DNA of 64,000 nucleotides from Bacillota bacterium. Lineage in GTDB: Bacteria > Bacillota > Clostridia > Christensenellales > Aristaeellaceae. The notes beneath the pieces are model-generated. The model saw only the letters and a program-made list of their open reading frames with translations. It searched no databases and was not told the origin of the DNA. How positions within the stretch are numbered: position 1 is the first letter of the stretch; every line of letters starts with the position of its first letter. This document shows positions 9,271 through 18,684 of the stretch, in pieces. The DNA lies in NCBI GenBank assembly GCA_023392515.1, contig JAEVYX010000017.1:1-64000 (forward strand). Direction: 5' to 3'. Position numbers and translations under genes: made by a program.

Positions 9271-9954
9271 ATGGATTGGAAAGTGACGGAGATCTTGGAT
9301 GCCCTGCGCGCTGCTTCCTATGTTTATGATGCTTTTAGGCAGGCGGTTAGACCCGGTGCTTGCGAAAGTGACCTTCAGGCGGCGCTGGCAGGCGCTTGCG
9401 CTGGCCGGGAAATTGGTTTTGATCTGCTGAGCGGACCACGCACTGCGGAGGTGGAGGGCGGAGCAACGCTGCGTATGCTTGAACGCGGCGATGCGCTCAT
9501 ACTTGATCTGTGCCTCAGGCATGGTGAACATTGGTGTGATGTATGCCGTACATATTTTTTGGGCAAGCCCGATCCAGTTCAACAGGCGACCTACGAGGTT
9601 GTGCTGGATTGCTTTGAGGTGGTAGCTCATCAGCTTCGAGACGGAGCCAGCGCCAGAGAGGTCTACCATACAGCCAGGGGCCTTCTGGATGATAAGGGCT
9701 TGGCGGGCTGGATGCGTCATCACACCGGTCATGGCATTGGTCATACTCCCTTCGAAGCGCCGGTGGAGGCTCCTGAATCGGAAGATATAATTCGTGCAGG
9801 GGATGTGATCACGGTGGAGATCGGTATCTATTGCGCAGGTGCGTTTGGCATCCGCGTAGAGGATGATTTTCTTATTACCCTGGACGGTGCAAAAAACCTA
9901 TGGAACTACCCCAAGGCGCTTGCGGATGTGACACTGCCGTGGCCAGAAGCCTAA
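9271..9954 (+). CDS. M24-family metallopeptidase-like protein (Xaa-Pro peptidase / creatinase fold), catalytic domain only
   Basis: 227 residues, start after GAGGAGAA and only 11 bases from the permease stop. The pita-bread fold metal ligands are in place: Asp79 (ALILDL), Asp90 (CDVCRTYF), His154 (GHGIGH), Glu183 (VEIGIY) and Glu197 (RVEDDF). The N-terminal domain usual in prolidases and creatinases is missing, so the protein resembles a bare catalytic domain. Family members cleave Xaa-Pro peptides or hydrolyse creatine-like C-N bonds. Its place inside a sugar-uptake operon is odd. It might act on an amino-acid or amide part of the imported compound, but that is inference. Confidence 0.8.
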   Translation: MDWKVTEILDALRAASYVYDAFRQAVRPGACESDLQAALAGACAGREIGFDLLSGPRTAEVEGGATLRMLERGDALILDLCLRHGEHWCDVCRTYFLGKPDPVQQATYEVVLDCFEVVAHQLRDGASAREVYHTARGLLDDKGLAGWMRHHTGHGIGHTPFEAPVEAPESEDIIRAGDVITVEIGIYCAGAFGIRVEDDFLITLDGAKNLWNYPKALADVTLPWPEA

Positions 9955-10096
9955 ATTGAAAGCAGGTTTAGCCTTGGATAATAGATTAGGAGCGGCGGAA
10001 ATGGACGCCCATGGCCCGGAACCCCGTAAGGCAGCCTGGTGTCTTCCTGGTAACTGTGCTCTTATGAAAAGCATGTAAAATAAACAGGGGGAAAGC

Positions 10097-11128
10097 ATGA
10101 AAGCGATGATGTGGGAAGGCCGCGGCGCGCTGCGGCTGATGGAAATGCCCAAGCCTGTATGCAAGCCGGGATGGCTGCTGATCAAGGTAATGAGTGCCGG
10201 CGTTTGTGCAACGGATGCACATATCATACACGGCACATTTTTCAATGGCGAACCGCCCCACGTGCTGGGGCATGAGATTGCCGGCGAGGTGGTGGAGGCG
10301 GGTGATGATAGCCTTAATGATTGGATTGGCAAGCGAGTGGTGGTGGAAACGGCTATCGGCTGTGGGGTTTGCGAACATTGTCGCAGCGGTAACAAGCACC
10401 TCTGCACAAAGGGCGGAGAGATTGGCTTTCCCCCGTATGCGGGCGGGTACGCTCAATATGTGACCGTGCCTTACACTTGCGCCCATGTGATGCCGGATGG
10501 CATGACCTATGATGAAGGCGGTATCTTGGAGGCTATTGCCTGCCCTGTAGGCGCGATCCGCCGCCTTGGACTCGCATTTGGGCAAACGGTTCTCATACAA
10601 GGCATCGGCATTGCCGGTATTTCCTTTTTGCAGGCGGTGCGAGCGTGTGGGGCGGGAAAGGTGATTGTTGCCATCACGCGGGAAAGCAAGCGGGAGCAGG
10701 CAATGCGCTTTGGCGCAGATGTGGCAATCAACATCACACAAGAAGATCTCACCCAGCGCGTGCTGCAGGAAACAGGCGGCAGGGGTGTGGATCTATCCAT
10801 CGATGCGGCAGGCGCAGCAACAACCATAACGGCTGCCGTAATGCTTTGCGCCGCACAGGGGCGCGTGCTGCTTTACGGCTTGCCCAATGAGCAAAATCTG
10901 CCGCCTTTCCCTGTGTCGCGTATTATTATGAAACAGCTGACGGTAGTGGGTCTTACCAATAATGAGATGGGCTGGCAGCCGCTGCTGGACATGGCGGAGC
11001 GGGGAATTATCAATGTACGGGATATGGTCACCCATCATTTCAACCTGGAACAACTTCCTGAAGCAATTGAGACAGTCATGCGAAGGCCGGATGACCTGAT
11101 CAAAGCAGTGGTGCATCCTTGGGGTTAA
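10097..11128 (+). CDS. Zinc-dependent medium-chain dehydrogenase
   Basis: 343 residues, ATG after GGGGGAAAGC. Catalytic zinc ligands: Cys in GVCATDAH and the His/Glu pair in GHEIAGEVV. The structural zinc lobe is complete (CGVCEHC then C seven residues on). The cofactor fold is present (GIGIAGISFLQAV, a slightly altered GxGxxG). Such enzymes oxidise a sugar or polyol hydroxyl with NAD(P). Being followed by an enolase-superfamily sugar-acid dehydratase, it is a good candidate for oxidising an aldose or an inositol-like sugar before dehydration. A non-specific sorbitol/threonine dehydrogenase label would also fit. Confidence 0.85.
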   Translation: MKAMMWEGRGALRLMEMPKPVCKPGWLLIKVMSAGVCATDAHIIHGTFFNGEPPHVLGHEIAGEVVEAGDDSLNDWIGKRVVVETAIGCGVCEHCRSGNKHLCTKGGEIGFPPYAGGYAQYVTVPYTCAHVMPDGMTYDEGGILEAIACPVGAIRRLGLAFGQTVLIQGIGIAGISFLQAVRACGAGKVIVAITRESKREQAMRFGADVAINITQEDLTQRVLQETGGRGVDLSIDAAGAATTITAAVMLCAAQGRVLLYGLPNEQNLPPFPVSRIIMKQLTVVGLTNNEMGWQPLLDMAERGIINVRDMVTHHFNLEQLPEAIETVMRRPDDLIKAVVHPWG

Positions 11129-11198
11129 ACTCCTTTGATTGGTGCTGGGATGCTGCCGCTTAATAGTGATTATATACACGGGAAAGGTGGTTTTTGCT

Positions 11199-12314
11199 TT
11201 GAAGATTACCGACGTGCAGGCGTTCATCGTGCGCCAGCCAGAAATTTCACTTATTGGGGATGGTACGCAGGATTCTGTCATCATCCGCATTGATACCGAT
11301 GAAGGCATTTATGGCTTGGCTGAGGTGGATTCCGCCCCCTATCTGGTTAAGCAGGCTATTGACATGCCCGACTCGCACAGCGCGCAGCGCGGCATGCGCA
11401 ATGTACTCATCGGCATGGATCCGATGGCTACAGAGGTCATATGGGACACTCTTTATGAAAGCACTTATTACTATGCCCGCGGCGGTGCAGGGATGCACAC
11501 CATCAGCGGGATTGACATGGCACTGTGGGATATCAAGGGCAAGGCGCTGGGCTTACCGGTGTACCAATTACTGGGCGGCGCCTGCCAACGCCGTATACCT
11601 GCCTATATCAGCATTTTGATGCCTTCCACCGAGGATGAGGTAAAGCGGTTGGTGGACTACCATATGGTTAAGGGATATTCCGGCATTAAATTTGGCTGGG
11701 GGAAACTGGGCGAAGATCAAGCGCATGATCTGCGTTTGATTCGTGCGGCGCGAAAGGCATTGGGACCGGATAAGCTGCTCATGATCGACATTGCCATGAA
11801 CTGGCGGGAGTACAAGGCAGCTCTGGACGCCTGCCATGCCTATGAGCAGGAGGGCGTCTACTGGGTAGAGGAGCCCTTCCGAGTGGAGCAGCCTGATCTT
11901 TTTGCTCGCCTGCGCAGCGAAACAAGCCTCAACATCACTGCCGGCGAGGAACTGAGCGCCCTTGCAGAGTTTGAAACCTATCTTCAAAAAGGCTGTATCG
12001 ATATCCTTCAACCTGATTTAAGCCGCTGCGGCGGGTTTACGGCTGGTAAGAAGATAATGGACATGGCAAAGCGCCATCAGGTGCCGATAATCCCGCACAA
12101 TTTCAAAAGCGGGCTTTTGATGTCAGCAACGCTGCAGTATATCGCTTGCCTGACAAACGCCAAGTATCTGGAGTATTGCGGACAGGAAACCGTGCTGAGC
12201 CGTAGCCTGATTACCGAACCACTGACTGTAACCAATGGCTATGTTGAAATTCCCGACCGGCCGGGCTTGGGTGTGGAACTGAACGTGGATACCGTGGAGC
12301 GCTACAGAGCATAG
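11199..12314 (+). CDS. Enolase-superfamily sugar-acid dehydratase (mandelate racemase subgroup)
   Basis: 371 residues from a TTG at 11199, preceded at good distance by GGAAAGGTGG. This gives the usual family start MKITDVQAF. An upstream TTG at 11139 has no such site. Magnesium ligands appear as Asp in LLMIDIAMNW, Glu in WVEEPF and Glu in TAGEEL. The general base pair typical of the mandelate racemase group is seen as Asp in LQPDLSRCGG and His in IIPHNF. The IKFGWG motif is common in sugar-acid dehydratases of this group. Likely reaction: dehydration of an aldonate to a 2-keto-3-deoxy acid. The exact aldonate is not decidable from sequence. Confidence 0.85.
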   Translation: MKITDVQAFIVRQPEISLIGDGTQDSVIIRIDTDEGIYGLAEVDSAPYLVKQAIDMPDSHSAQRGMRNVLIGMDPMATEVIWDTLYESTYYYARGGAGMHTISGIDMALWDIKGKALGLPVYQLLGGACQRRIPAYISILMPSTEDEVKRLVDYHMVKGYSGIKFGWGKLGEDQAHDLRLIRAARKALGPDKLLMIDIAMNWREYKAALDACHAYEQEGVYWVEEPFRVEQPDLFARLRSETSLNITAGEELSALAEFETYLQKGCIDILQPDLSRCGGFTAGKKIMDMAKRHQVPIIPHNFKSGLLMSATLQYIACLTNAKYLEYCGQETVLSRSLITEPLTVTNGYVEIPDRPGLGVELNVDTVERYRA

Positions 12315-12342
12315 CAGCCGACGCTGGAAGGAGTATGCACCC

Positions 12343-13860
12343 ATGACGTTTGAATTTATCCCCGGTGAGCTTTGGTGGGTGGGGCGAACCTTTGACGGCG
12401 TTAAGATGCCGCTTAATGAGACTGCCGACTATCAGGCAGACCTGCGTTGCATTAAGCCTAATGCTGGTGCAGCCATAATGCTTTCCAGCCGCGGGCGCTA
12501 TGTGGCCGGTACGCTGCCTTTTTGTGTGAAGGTGAAAGGCGGTGTGATTACGCTAACAGAACAGGAGGCACTCAGCGTGCACACTGCCGGCACAACGCTG
12601 ATGGACGCTTACCGTGCCGTGGCCGGGCAATTCTTCATGAGGGCGGAGCGCGCGCCATGTGATCTGTGCTTTACCGCGCCGGTTTACAATAGCTGGATTG
12701 AGGTCGGCTTTGAGACAACCCAGGAAAAAGTGCTTGCTTATGCGCAAGGGCTTATCGACAGCGGCGCTCAGCCCGGTATTCTGATCATCGACGACAACTG
12801 GATGGTGCGCTACGGGCAATGGACTTTCGACCGGGAGCGCTTTCCGGAGCCAAAGGCTATGGTGGAAAAGCTGCATGGGATGGGTTTCCAGGTCATGCTA
12901 TGGGTAATACCCTATACGGTTGCCTCCGGGCACCCGTACTTGGAGCTGAAGGATCAAAGACTGCTTGTAATGGATCATGCTGGCGCGCCCAAGCTTGTGC
13001 CTTGGTGGAACGGAACCAGCTGCCTTCTGGATGTGACAAACGCAGATGCAGTAAGTTTCTTGACAGGCCAATTGGATTTGCTGGTAAGCGAGTATGGCAT
13101 AGATGGTTTCAAATTTGACGCGGGCGATCCGCTCATGCAGGATGGTACGTTTGCCTTCAGCCGCCACATACCGCAGAACGAGGATGACGCCCTTTATAGT
13201 CACATCGGGATTCGCTATAAGATTGCCGAATACCGCGAAAGCTGGAATATGGGCGGAGCGCCCCTGATGCTGCGCCAGCAGGATAAAGCACACGCTTGGG
13301 GGAAGGATGGCCTTCAAGCCCTTATCCCGAACGGACTGGCATTAAGCTTGATGGGTTATCATTATCATTGCCCGGATATGGTAGGCGGGGGGGATTTGGG
13401 TGTAGTGGATATCCACAAGCCGTTGGATCAGGAACTTTTCGTACGCTGCACCCAAGCCAGTGCTCTATTCCCGATTATCCAGTTTTCAATGGCTCCGCAT
13501 CATTTGCTGGATGCGCCGCATTACCATGCCTGTGAGCTGGCGCTTGATGTTCGCAGACAGTTAACGCCTTACCTAATGGAGCGGGTGGCGCTGGCAGCCA
13601 GTAAGAATATGCCTGTTTTTGCGCCGCTGGAGTTGTTTTATCCTGACCAAGGCTTGGCTGAAGTGACGCAGGGCTTTTGCCTAGGTGACCGCTATATTGT
13701 TTATCCCATTGTGGAAAAAGGGCAGACACAAGCGCTATTTTCATTGCCAGGAGGTAGGTGGAGGGATTGGCGCGGAGGGGAATTCCAAGCGGAGACAGGC
13801 AAGCCGCTTACCTATACCGTGGGCATAAATGACCTGCCCGTATTTGAACGGCTGGCATAA
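12343..13860 (+). CDS. Glycoside hydrolase family 31 protein, intracellular
   Basis: 505 residues, ATG after GAAGGAG. No signal peptide. The barrel contains IIDDNWMVRYG near residues 146-156 and DGFKFDAGD, in which Asp259 is the expected nucleophile. An acid/base Asp is likely in HAWGKD. The short architecture, with a small N-terminal beta domain and no added modules, resembles the MYORG/YihQ-like branch of GH31, which includes alpha-galactosidases and sulfoquinovosidases as well as alpha-glucosidases. Last gene of the operon that begins at 5584. It probably cleaves the imported oligosaccharide in the cytoplasm. Confidence 0.85.
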   Translation: MTFEFIPGELWWVGRTFDGVKMPLNETADYQADLRCIKPNAGAAIMLSSRGRYVAGTLPFCVKVKGGVITLTEQEALSVHTAGTTLMDAYRAVAGQFFMRAERAPCDLCFTAPVYNSWIEVGFETTQEKVLAYAQGLIDSGAQPGILIIDDNWMVRYGQWTFDRERFPEPKAMVEKLHGMGFQVMLWVIPYTVASGHPYLELKDQRLLVMDHAGAPKLVPWWNGTSCLLDVTNADAVSFLTGQLDLLVSEYGIDGFKFDAGDPLMQDGTFAFSRHIPQNEDDALYSHIGIRYKIAEYRESWNMGGAPLMLRQQDKAHAWGKDGLQALIPNGLALSLMGYHYHCPDMVGGGDLGVVDIHKPLDQELFVRCTQASALFPIIQFSMAPHHLLDAPHYHACELALDVRRQLTPYLMERVALAASKNMPVFAPLELFYPDQGLAEVTQGFCLGDRYIVYPIVEKGQTQALFSLPGGRWRDWRGGEFQAETGKPLTYTVGINDLPVFERLA

Positions 13861-13929
13861 CAGGAGACTGCATATGGAATTGCTTTTCCCTGTATTTGTA
13901 GATCTGATTTTGACAATCTTAATATAGGA

Positions 13930-13972
13930 GCGCCCTGCAAACGTATAAGATGCACGTTTGCAGGGCGCTTTT
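13930..13972. terminator. Strong terminator between convergent genes
   Basis: GCGCCCTGCAAACGT (13930-13944) and ACGTTTGCAGGGCGC (13954-13968) pair perfectly over 15 bases, then TTTT. It separates the plus-strand GH31 gene from the minus-strand GH172 gene. Confidence 0.85.
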
Positions 13973-13986
13973 GCGGGATACGCGAT

Positions 13987-15087
13987 CTAACGGGGGCGGC
14001 GGGCTTTTTCATCTGGCAGGGCCGGAAATGGATTGTGGGGCTCCGTCTGGTACCAGTACGCCACAGAGGATACATCATCCTGCCGCTCAAATAGGCCATG
14101 CTCGTTGGCACCGATCTGCTGCAGCGTCACCCGCAGATCCGTTTCAAACTGGATCGGATCGGGGATGTGCAAGCGGTAGAAAGCTCGCATAGGCGGGCAT
14201 TCGCTGTGGAAAAACTCGTTTCGGTAGTCATCGTCGCGGGAATAGAAAGGATAGCCCATATATGGGGTGCAATAGGTCTGTTCTCGAGTGCTGCCTTGCT
14301 CATTCTTGCCGCCAAAGGACCATGCTCCTCCAAAATAGTCCTCGGCTCCGGTGCCGCAAATGGTCGGATAATCCTTGTCCCCATCCAGGTAGAACTTGAA
14401 CTCCCCCTCTCCCCACCAGGCGCGCTCCAGTGTCTGCAGGGCTAAAAAGGTGCCCACATAATGGCCTTTGCCGCGAATGGCATTAACAATGGTGTAGTCC
14501 TCCCGAAGGGTGGTCAAACGCTGTCTGTGCCATTGAGCGTGAAAGGCGCCGCTGTTAATGGGTGGTGTATCCAATTCTGTGTAGTCGATCTGGTAAAAAA
14601 AACCCGGCACATCTCCTCCATGCTGGTTTTCCAGGGTGATTCTGGCTTCACTGCTGAACGGCATGGGGAAAAAGCAGTTCATGCCGCGTTTCGGGTTGAC
14701 GGCTATAGCTTGCGATACAACAGGGTACCCCCTTGCAAAACCGTTGAGAAAGAAATCACCCAGCGGCGTTTCCACGGAAGGTTCAGTTTCACCGTCCCAG
14801 TACATGCGCAGTACCAGATCCCTTAGCACAAAGCGGCCCGCGATCGTTTGGTCGGTAACGGTACACCAAATGTGGCGCAGTACACCAGCGCCGAGAATGT
14901 GTGCCAGCGTGACTGTCTCACCTTGTTTGAGCAAGGGAATGCATGGCGAACCCTTGCGGGCTGGACCAAGTACGCTTGTGGCTGTACCGCCGTGGCCTTT
15001 TTCACCGGTGGGATTTTCTGCATTGATGGCGCGGGAGCGGCCCTCGCGGAGTACAGGCAGGCCGGAAATGGAAAAGGGATCGAGCAT
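13987..15087 (-). CDS. Glycoside hydrolase family 172 (DUF2961) protein
   Basis: 366 residues from the ATG at 15087, which is preceded by AGGAGG. A longer open frame to 15282 has no ribosome site and reads as low-complexity. Recognised by DUF2961 hallmarks: a start region LREGRSRAINAENPTGEKG, RGMNCFFPMPF, GEGEFKFYLDGD, and GTGAEDYFGGAW with the acidic cluster expected in the active site. Characterised members act on D-arabinofuranosides or fructofuranosides and usually work as trimers. No signal peptide, so cytoplasmic. Third gene of a minus-strand unit after the AraC regulator and DUF4432 protein. Confidence 0.88.
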   Translation of the reverse strand: MLDPFSISGLPVLREGRSRAINAENPTGEKGHGGTATSVLGPARKGSPCIPLLKQGETVTLAHILGAGVLRHIWCTVTDQTIAGRFVLRDLVLRMYWDGETEPSVETPLGDFFLNGFARGYPVVSQAIAVNPKRGMNCFFPMPFSSEARITLENQHGGDVPGFFYQIDYTELDTPPINSGAFHAQWHRQRLTTLREDYTIVNAIRGKGHYVGTFLALQTLERAWWGEGEFKFYLDGDKDYPTICGTGAEDYFGGAWSFGGKNEQGSTREQTYCTPYMGYPFYSRDDDYRNEFFHSECPPMRAFYRLHIPDPIQFETDLRVTLQQIGANEHGLFERQDDVSSVAYWYQTEPHNPFPALPDEKARRPR

Positions 15088-15217
15088 GGTCAATCCTCCT
15101 GGTAATAGAATAAAAAGCTGAATAGGCGGGTGTGACTTCGGTAGGAGAGCAGTCTGCTGCGTAACGGCCTGCCTTGTATGAAAAATGAATTGCTTTAGGG
15201 ATGCTGAACAGGCGGCC

Positions 15218-16204
15218 TCAGGCGCAAGGCAGGTCGAAGAAGGTGAGGGTGACCTCTGTGGTAACGCTGGCAAAAGGCGCAAGATGAGGCAGCGTATTAT
15301 CTCTTTTTGCTTCTATCCTGCCGTTCACGTGATTGTTGGCCGGTTCAAGGCCCAGCACGTAATCTCCGCTGCGCAGGCAGCGCCACTGGTTCAGGTAGGG
15401 CAGTGTATCCAACCGGTACTGCAGGCCAAAGCCAATCCCCAGCGCACTGTTTTCGCCAGTCAATTTGCAGTAGCCGTCCATGCCGGGCAGTTTGTGGAGG
15501 AAATCCTGCTCTTGAAAATCTATTTGCGGGGCTGTACATTCGGCCAGCTGATGCAGGTGCTTGCCCGCATGCTCGTTAGCCGGAAAAGTTTGCGTGCCCT
15601 CCGGAAAATGGAGCGTGAGCCACTCGCTCAGCAGCGGATAGCCCAGGTTGATGTGGTATAGCAGCATATACGGCTGTGGACGCGGTGTCTGATTGGTGAT
15701 TGTATCCGATAGATGCACCTCGCTTTTGTACAAAGGGAAGATGAGCTTTCGCTCCAGCAGCAGGTTTTCGCCAAAGAGTGTGCTTTCCCGCATCTGCCCC
15801 TGCAGCACGAGAGTGTCGCCTTCGCGGCGTATGCTGCGCATAGTGGCGCTATGCAGATGAATGCGGCCATGAGTAGGCTGTTCACAGTCTCCCGGCCCGA
15901 CATTCAGCAGGCCGCAGGTATAAAGCATGCCGCCGCTAAATCGCTGCTCAAACACGGGAGAGATATCATCCCGCTCATCGTTCCTCCCCAGATAATAAAG
16001 CGGAATGCCATGGTAGCTGAGGCGGGAGATATCCATGCACCGATCCCATATCATGGTAGCGGCCAACCCGCTGGGCAGGGCGACTTGATGGCAGTGCAAT
16101 GTGCGGCCGTCGCCCTGGCACAAGGCTATCTCCTGCTGGTGAACGAGCTGTTCCTCCCGGGATATGTAGCCCCTTTGAAGGGCTTGCCGATCGGTTAGTT
16201 GCAT
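15218..16204 (-). CDS. DUF4432 family protein (galactose-mutarotase-like fold)
   Basis: 328 residues, start 8 bases after the AraC stop with GGAGAG upstream. The sequence matches the aldose-epimerase-like beta-sandwich family DUF4432: IWDRCMDISRLSYHGIPL, FSGGMLYTCGLLNVGP, HGRIHLH and LGLEPANNHVNGR are its landmarks. These proteins bind carbohydrate and many are suspected sugar epimerases or lyases. None of this proves activity. Cytoplasmic. Co-transcribed with GH172, it may convert the anomeric form or a non-standard sugar released by that enzyme. Confidence 0.85.
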   Translation of the reverse strand: MQLTDRQALQRGYISREEQLVHQQEIALCQGDGRTLHCHQVALPSGLAATMIWDRCMDISRLSYHGIPLYYLGRNDERDDISPVFEQRFSGGMLYTCGLLNVGPGDCEQPTHGRIHLHSATMRSIRREGDTLVLQGQMRESTLFGENLLLERKLIFPLYKSEVHLSDTITNQTPRPQPYMLLYHINLGYPLLSEWLTLHFPEGTQTFPANEHAGKHLHQLAECTAPQIDFQEQDFLHKLPGMDGYCKLTGENSALGIGFGLQYRLDTLPYLNQWRCLRSGDYVLGLEPANNHVNGRIEAKRDNTLPHLAPFASVTTEVTLTFFDLPCA

Positions 16205-16212
16205 GGGGTGTG

Positions 16213-18390
16213 CTACTCTCCTTTGTTTTGCGTACGGTAGCGGCCGGGTGTAATCCCCTCAATGCGCTTGAATGAGCGGATGAAGGAATCTGCTCCAAAG
16301 TACCCAACCCGCTGCGAAATCTGCGCCACGGAAAGGGAGGGTTGGTTGATAAGCAGATCCTTAGCGGCCTTAATGCGCATATGATGGATATAATCCAGAA
16401 GGCCGATGGTGGTCGTCTGCTTGAACACGCGGGAGATATAATCCACATTCTTGCCCAGCTGATCCGCAATGGCGCTCACGTTAAGCATGGGATTCGGATA
16501 TTCGTTTTTCACAATTTCCAATATGCTGCGTTTCAGCCGCATTTCGGTGGAATCTTCTTCATCGGCGTCGGCGTCGTGTTCGGCTTTGGACTGGTTTTCG
16601 CTCAAGGCCTGTATCTGCTCGGTTAACTGCGCCAACAACTGGCTGGTTTCGGCTGTGGCGCCGCGCAGGCAGGCATGCATCAGCCTGTGCATGGTATGCT
16701 CCACGGAGATGTGCATCACCTTGTCCACCGCCTGCGTGGAATAAAACAGGATGGATTCACCCTCTGTCGGGTTGCCTGAGGCGATTTGAGCTTCGGTGAG
16801 CATGGCAGAGAACACGTCTTCCTTGATGACCGTTTGAGCGTGGATGGCGCTCATGGCAATCTGACAATCAATAGAGAAGCTGCCGCGCAGCAGATGCAGC
16901 CAGTTTGTAAAGGAGGTGCCCAGATAGGCCAGATGTTGCAGTTCGTTGGTTGGCAGGTTGATGAGAACCAGCAGGGATCTGTCTTGATACAGCGGCAAAA
17001 TGGTGTAAAACTGTGCTACTACAGTGCTCAGCGAGTCGTGAACCTGTGTCATGCTTCGCTGGAAGGCAGTCTCCGCGTCTGCCGTATCGTCTGAAAAGTC
17101 AACTACAGTCACGATGCATAGCACCCAAGCGCTGCCCACCAGGGTTAGCTGCTCCCGCTGCAGGCGCTTTTCCAGCGCGGCCTGGCTGCCCGGTTTGAGC
17201 ATGTTTTGTATCAGATGCTGATCCTCCATCATTTCCTGCGCATAGCGGGCGCGATCCATTCGCATCCGCTTTTCGTCGCTGGCCTCCATGAGCGAAATGC
17301 GCAAACGGGTGAATTCATCCACATCCGGGTCATCCGTAACTGGTTGCGCCAAAGCGTTTAAATAGGCAATAGGCTTGAAGTTATTCACTGTGGTCAAGTA
17401 GGTGATAAGAGTGCAAATGAAAAACGAAATTAGCAGCACCACATAGGAAAGGCTGCGTGCGCCGCTGAGGGCACTATTGATATTGGAGAGGGGTACTACA
17501 CTGAAATAGTAATTGCGCGTGAGCGCGGAGCGTGCAAAGGTGACCAGCTGATTATTGTGAATATAATGGCCGCCGTCGCCTCCTGCCTTTGCAAGATCAA
17601 TTTGCTGGTCGAGGCTGACGGGGGAATAGACAACCTCCCCTTTTTCATTCAGCATGCCGATCCATTCATTTTCAGAGAGGGAGCTTGCGTCAAATACATC
17701 CTGCAGGTAAGAAGTATTTAGGGCAATCATCAGGTTGCAACGGTCAGCGTCAAAGGCCGATGGGACTGTCTGAATGTAATAGAGAACCTGTGCGCCTCGC
17801 TTGTTCAAGGTGAGCAGCCATTGGCTGCGGTAGGAGGCCGAGAGCATGGAGCGCCAGAGATCATCATTGCCAGGAAGAAGGGCTGAGTCCTCCAGTGTGT
17901 AAAGGGCGTCGCCGATTGGCAGCGCGCGCACGGCATCCACATAGATGTTGTTTGTAGGCATGTACAAAAAGATGCGCGATACGACGGATGGGTCGGCCGC
18001 AAAACTGCTGAGTGTGCTGCGTAGGTTCATTAGCCGCAGCGTATCGGCAGCGGTCAGGTCCTGGTACTTCATGCGGCGCAAGCGATTTACATCCGCATTG
18101 TTGAGCAGCATGGCGGCAAAGGTACGGTAACGGGCGTACTCAAAATCCATGGTGCGGCGCATATAGTTGACAGCTGCATCCTGGATATCGTAAATCTCCC
18201 GGGTGAGGAGTTCCCGGTTTTTGTATTCCAGGTAGCCAAATAGAAGGCTGATGGGCAGCACAAAAGCCGCCAGAAAAGAAAGCATGAATTTGCGAAACAC
18301 AGCACTGTGGAAGAAAGAAAAAGCGTTTTTCAAACGTACTGCCCCCTTTACCGTGGGCACGGCATCCAGGCGAGCCGCAGCTTTCCCCAT
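16213..18390 (-). CDS. Membrane-bound AraC-family transcriptional regulator with extracellular sensor
   Basis: 725 residues. Order: short cytoplasmic N-terminus, membrane helix at about residues 34-56 (FMLSFLAAFVLPISLLFGYL), an extracytoplasmic sensor of about 250 residues, a second helix (SYVVLLISFFICTLITYL), a linker and middle domain, then a C-terminal double helix-turn-helix of the AraC type. That last part contains NVSAIADQLGKNVDYISRVFK and VAQISQRVGYFGADSFIRSFKR. This layout is frequent in Firmicutes glycan loci, where the outer part senses a carbohydrate. It heads the operon with DUF4432 and GH172 and faces the 1121-residue gene. A palindrome in the divergent region may be its own or a partner's operator. 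Confidence 0.88.
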   Translation of the reverse strand: MGKAAARLDAVPTVKGAVRLKNAFSFFHSAVFRKFMLSFLAAFVLPISLLFGYLEYKNRELLTREIYDIQDAAVNYMRRTMDFEYARYRTFAAMLLNNADVNRLRRMKYQDLTAADTLRLMNLRSTLSSFAADPSVVSRIFLYMPTNNIYVDAVRALPIGDALYTLEDSALLPGNDDLWRSMLSASYRSQWLLTLNKRGAQVLYYIQTVPSAFDADRCNLMIALNTSYLQDVFDASSLSENEWIGMLNEKGEVVYSPVSLDQQIDLAKAGGDGGHYIHNNQLVTFARSALTRNYYFSVVPLSNINSALSGARSLSYVVLLISFFICTLITYLTTVNNFKPIAYLNALAQPVTDDPDVDEFTRLRISLMEASDEKRMRMDRARYAQEMMEDQHLIQNMLKPGSQAALEKRLQREQLTLVGSAWVLCIVTVVDFSDDTADAETAFQRSMTQVHDSLSTVVAQFYTILPLYQDRSLLVLINLPTNELQHLAYLGTSFTNWLHLLRGSFSIDCQIAMSAIHAQTVIKEDVFSAMLTEAQIASGNPTEGESILFYSTQAVDKVMHISVEHTMHRLMHACLRGATAETSQLLAQLTEQIQALSENQSKAEHDADADEEDSTEMRLKRSILEIVKNEYPNPMLNVSAIADQLGKNVDYISRVFKQTTTIGLLDYIHHMRIKAAKDLLINQPSLSVAQISQRVGYFGADSFIRSFKRIEGITPGRYRTQNKGE

Positions 18391-18464
18391 TGCGGGCTGG
18401 ACGGCTGCCTGTACAGGCAGCCGCCGTGGTTTTGCCGTTGGGCCTGATAGAATGCCGTTCGAGC

Positions 18465-18479
18465 TTGTATTCTATACAA
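18465..18479. promoter_or_regulatory. Palindrome in the araC/glycosidase divergent region
   Basis: TTGTAT-TCT-ATACAA is a perfect 6-bp inverted repeat. It lies beside the sequence TATAAT on the minus strand (about 18480-18486), a likely -10 box for the AraC gene. The position suits an operator, but the binding protein is unknown. Confidence 0.4.
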
Positions 18480-18624
18480 ATTATACACAATTATGTCCTT
18501 TCAGGCCATAGACGAAATCCTTCATACATACCGCATGGGGCACAAATCTCTGAAATCGTCGATGGAGGACGGAAACTGCTTGCTTTAATGGCTGAAACTG
18601 GCGATGGCATGCGGCCATATTTGT

Positions 18625-18654
18625 TTGACACCCGCCCTAGAGTCTGGCTATGCT
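18625..18654 (+). promoter_or_regulatory. Promoter of the 1121-residue glycosidase gene
   Basis: TTGACA (18625-18630), an 18-base spacer and TATGCT (18649-18654). A short inverted repeat TATGCT/AGCATA spans the -10 box and start site region (18649-18668). The ribosome site AAAGGGAGG is about ten bases further on. Confidence 0.65.
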
Positions 18655-18684
18655 TTTGATATAGCATAAAAGGGAGGATACGCA

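Noticed and set aside
15087..15282. N-terminal extension of the GH172 gene
   Set aside because: No ribosome site, low-complexity product, and it would overlap the DUF4432 gene. The ATG at 15087 has AGGAGG.
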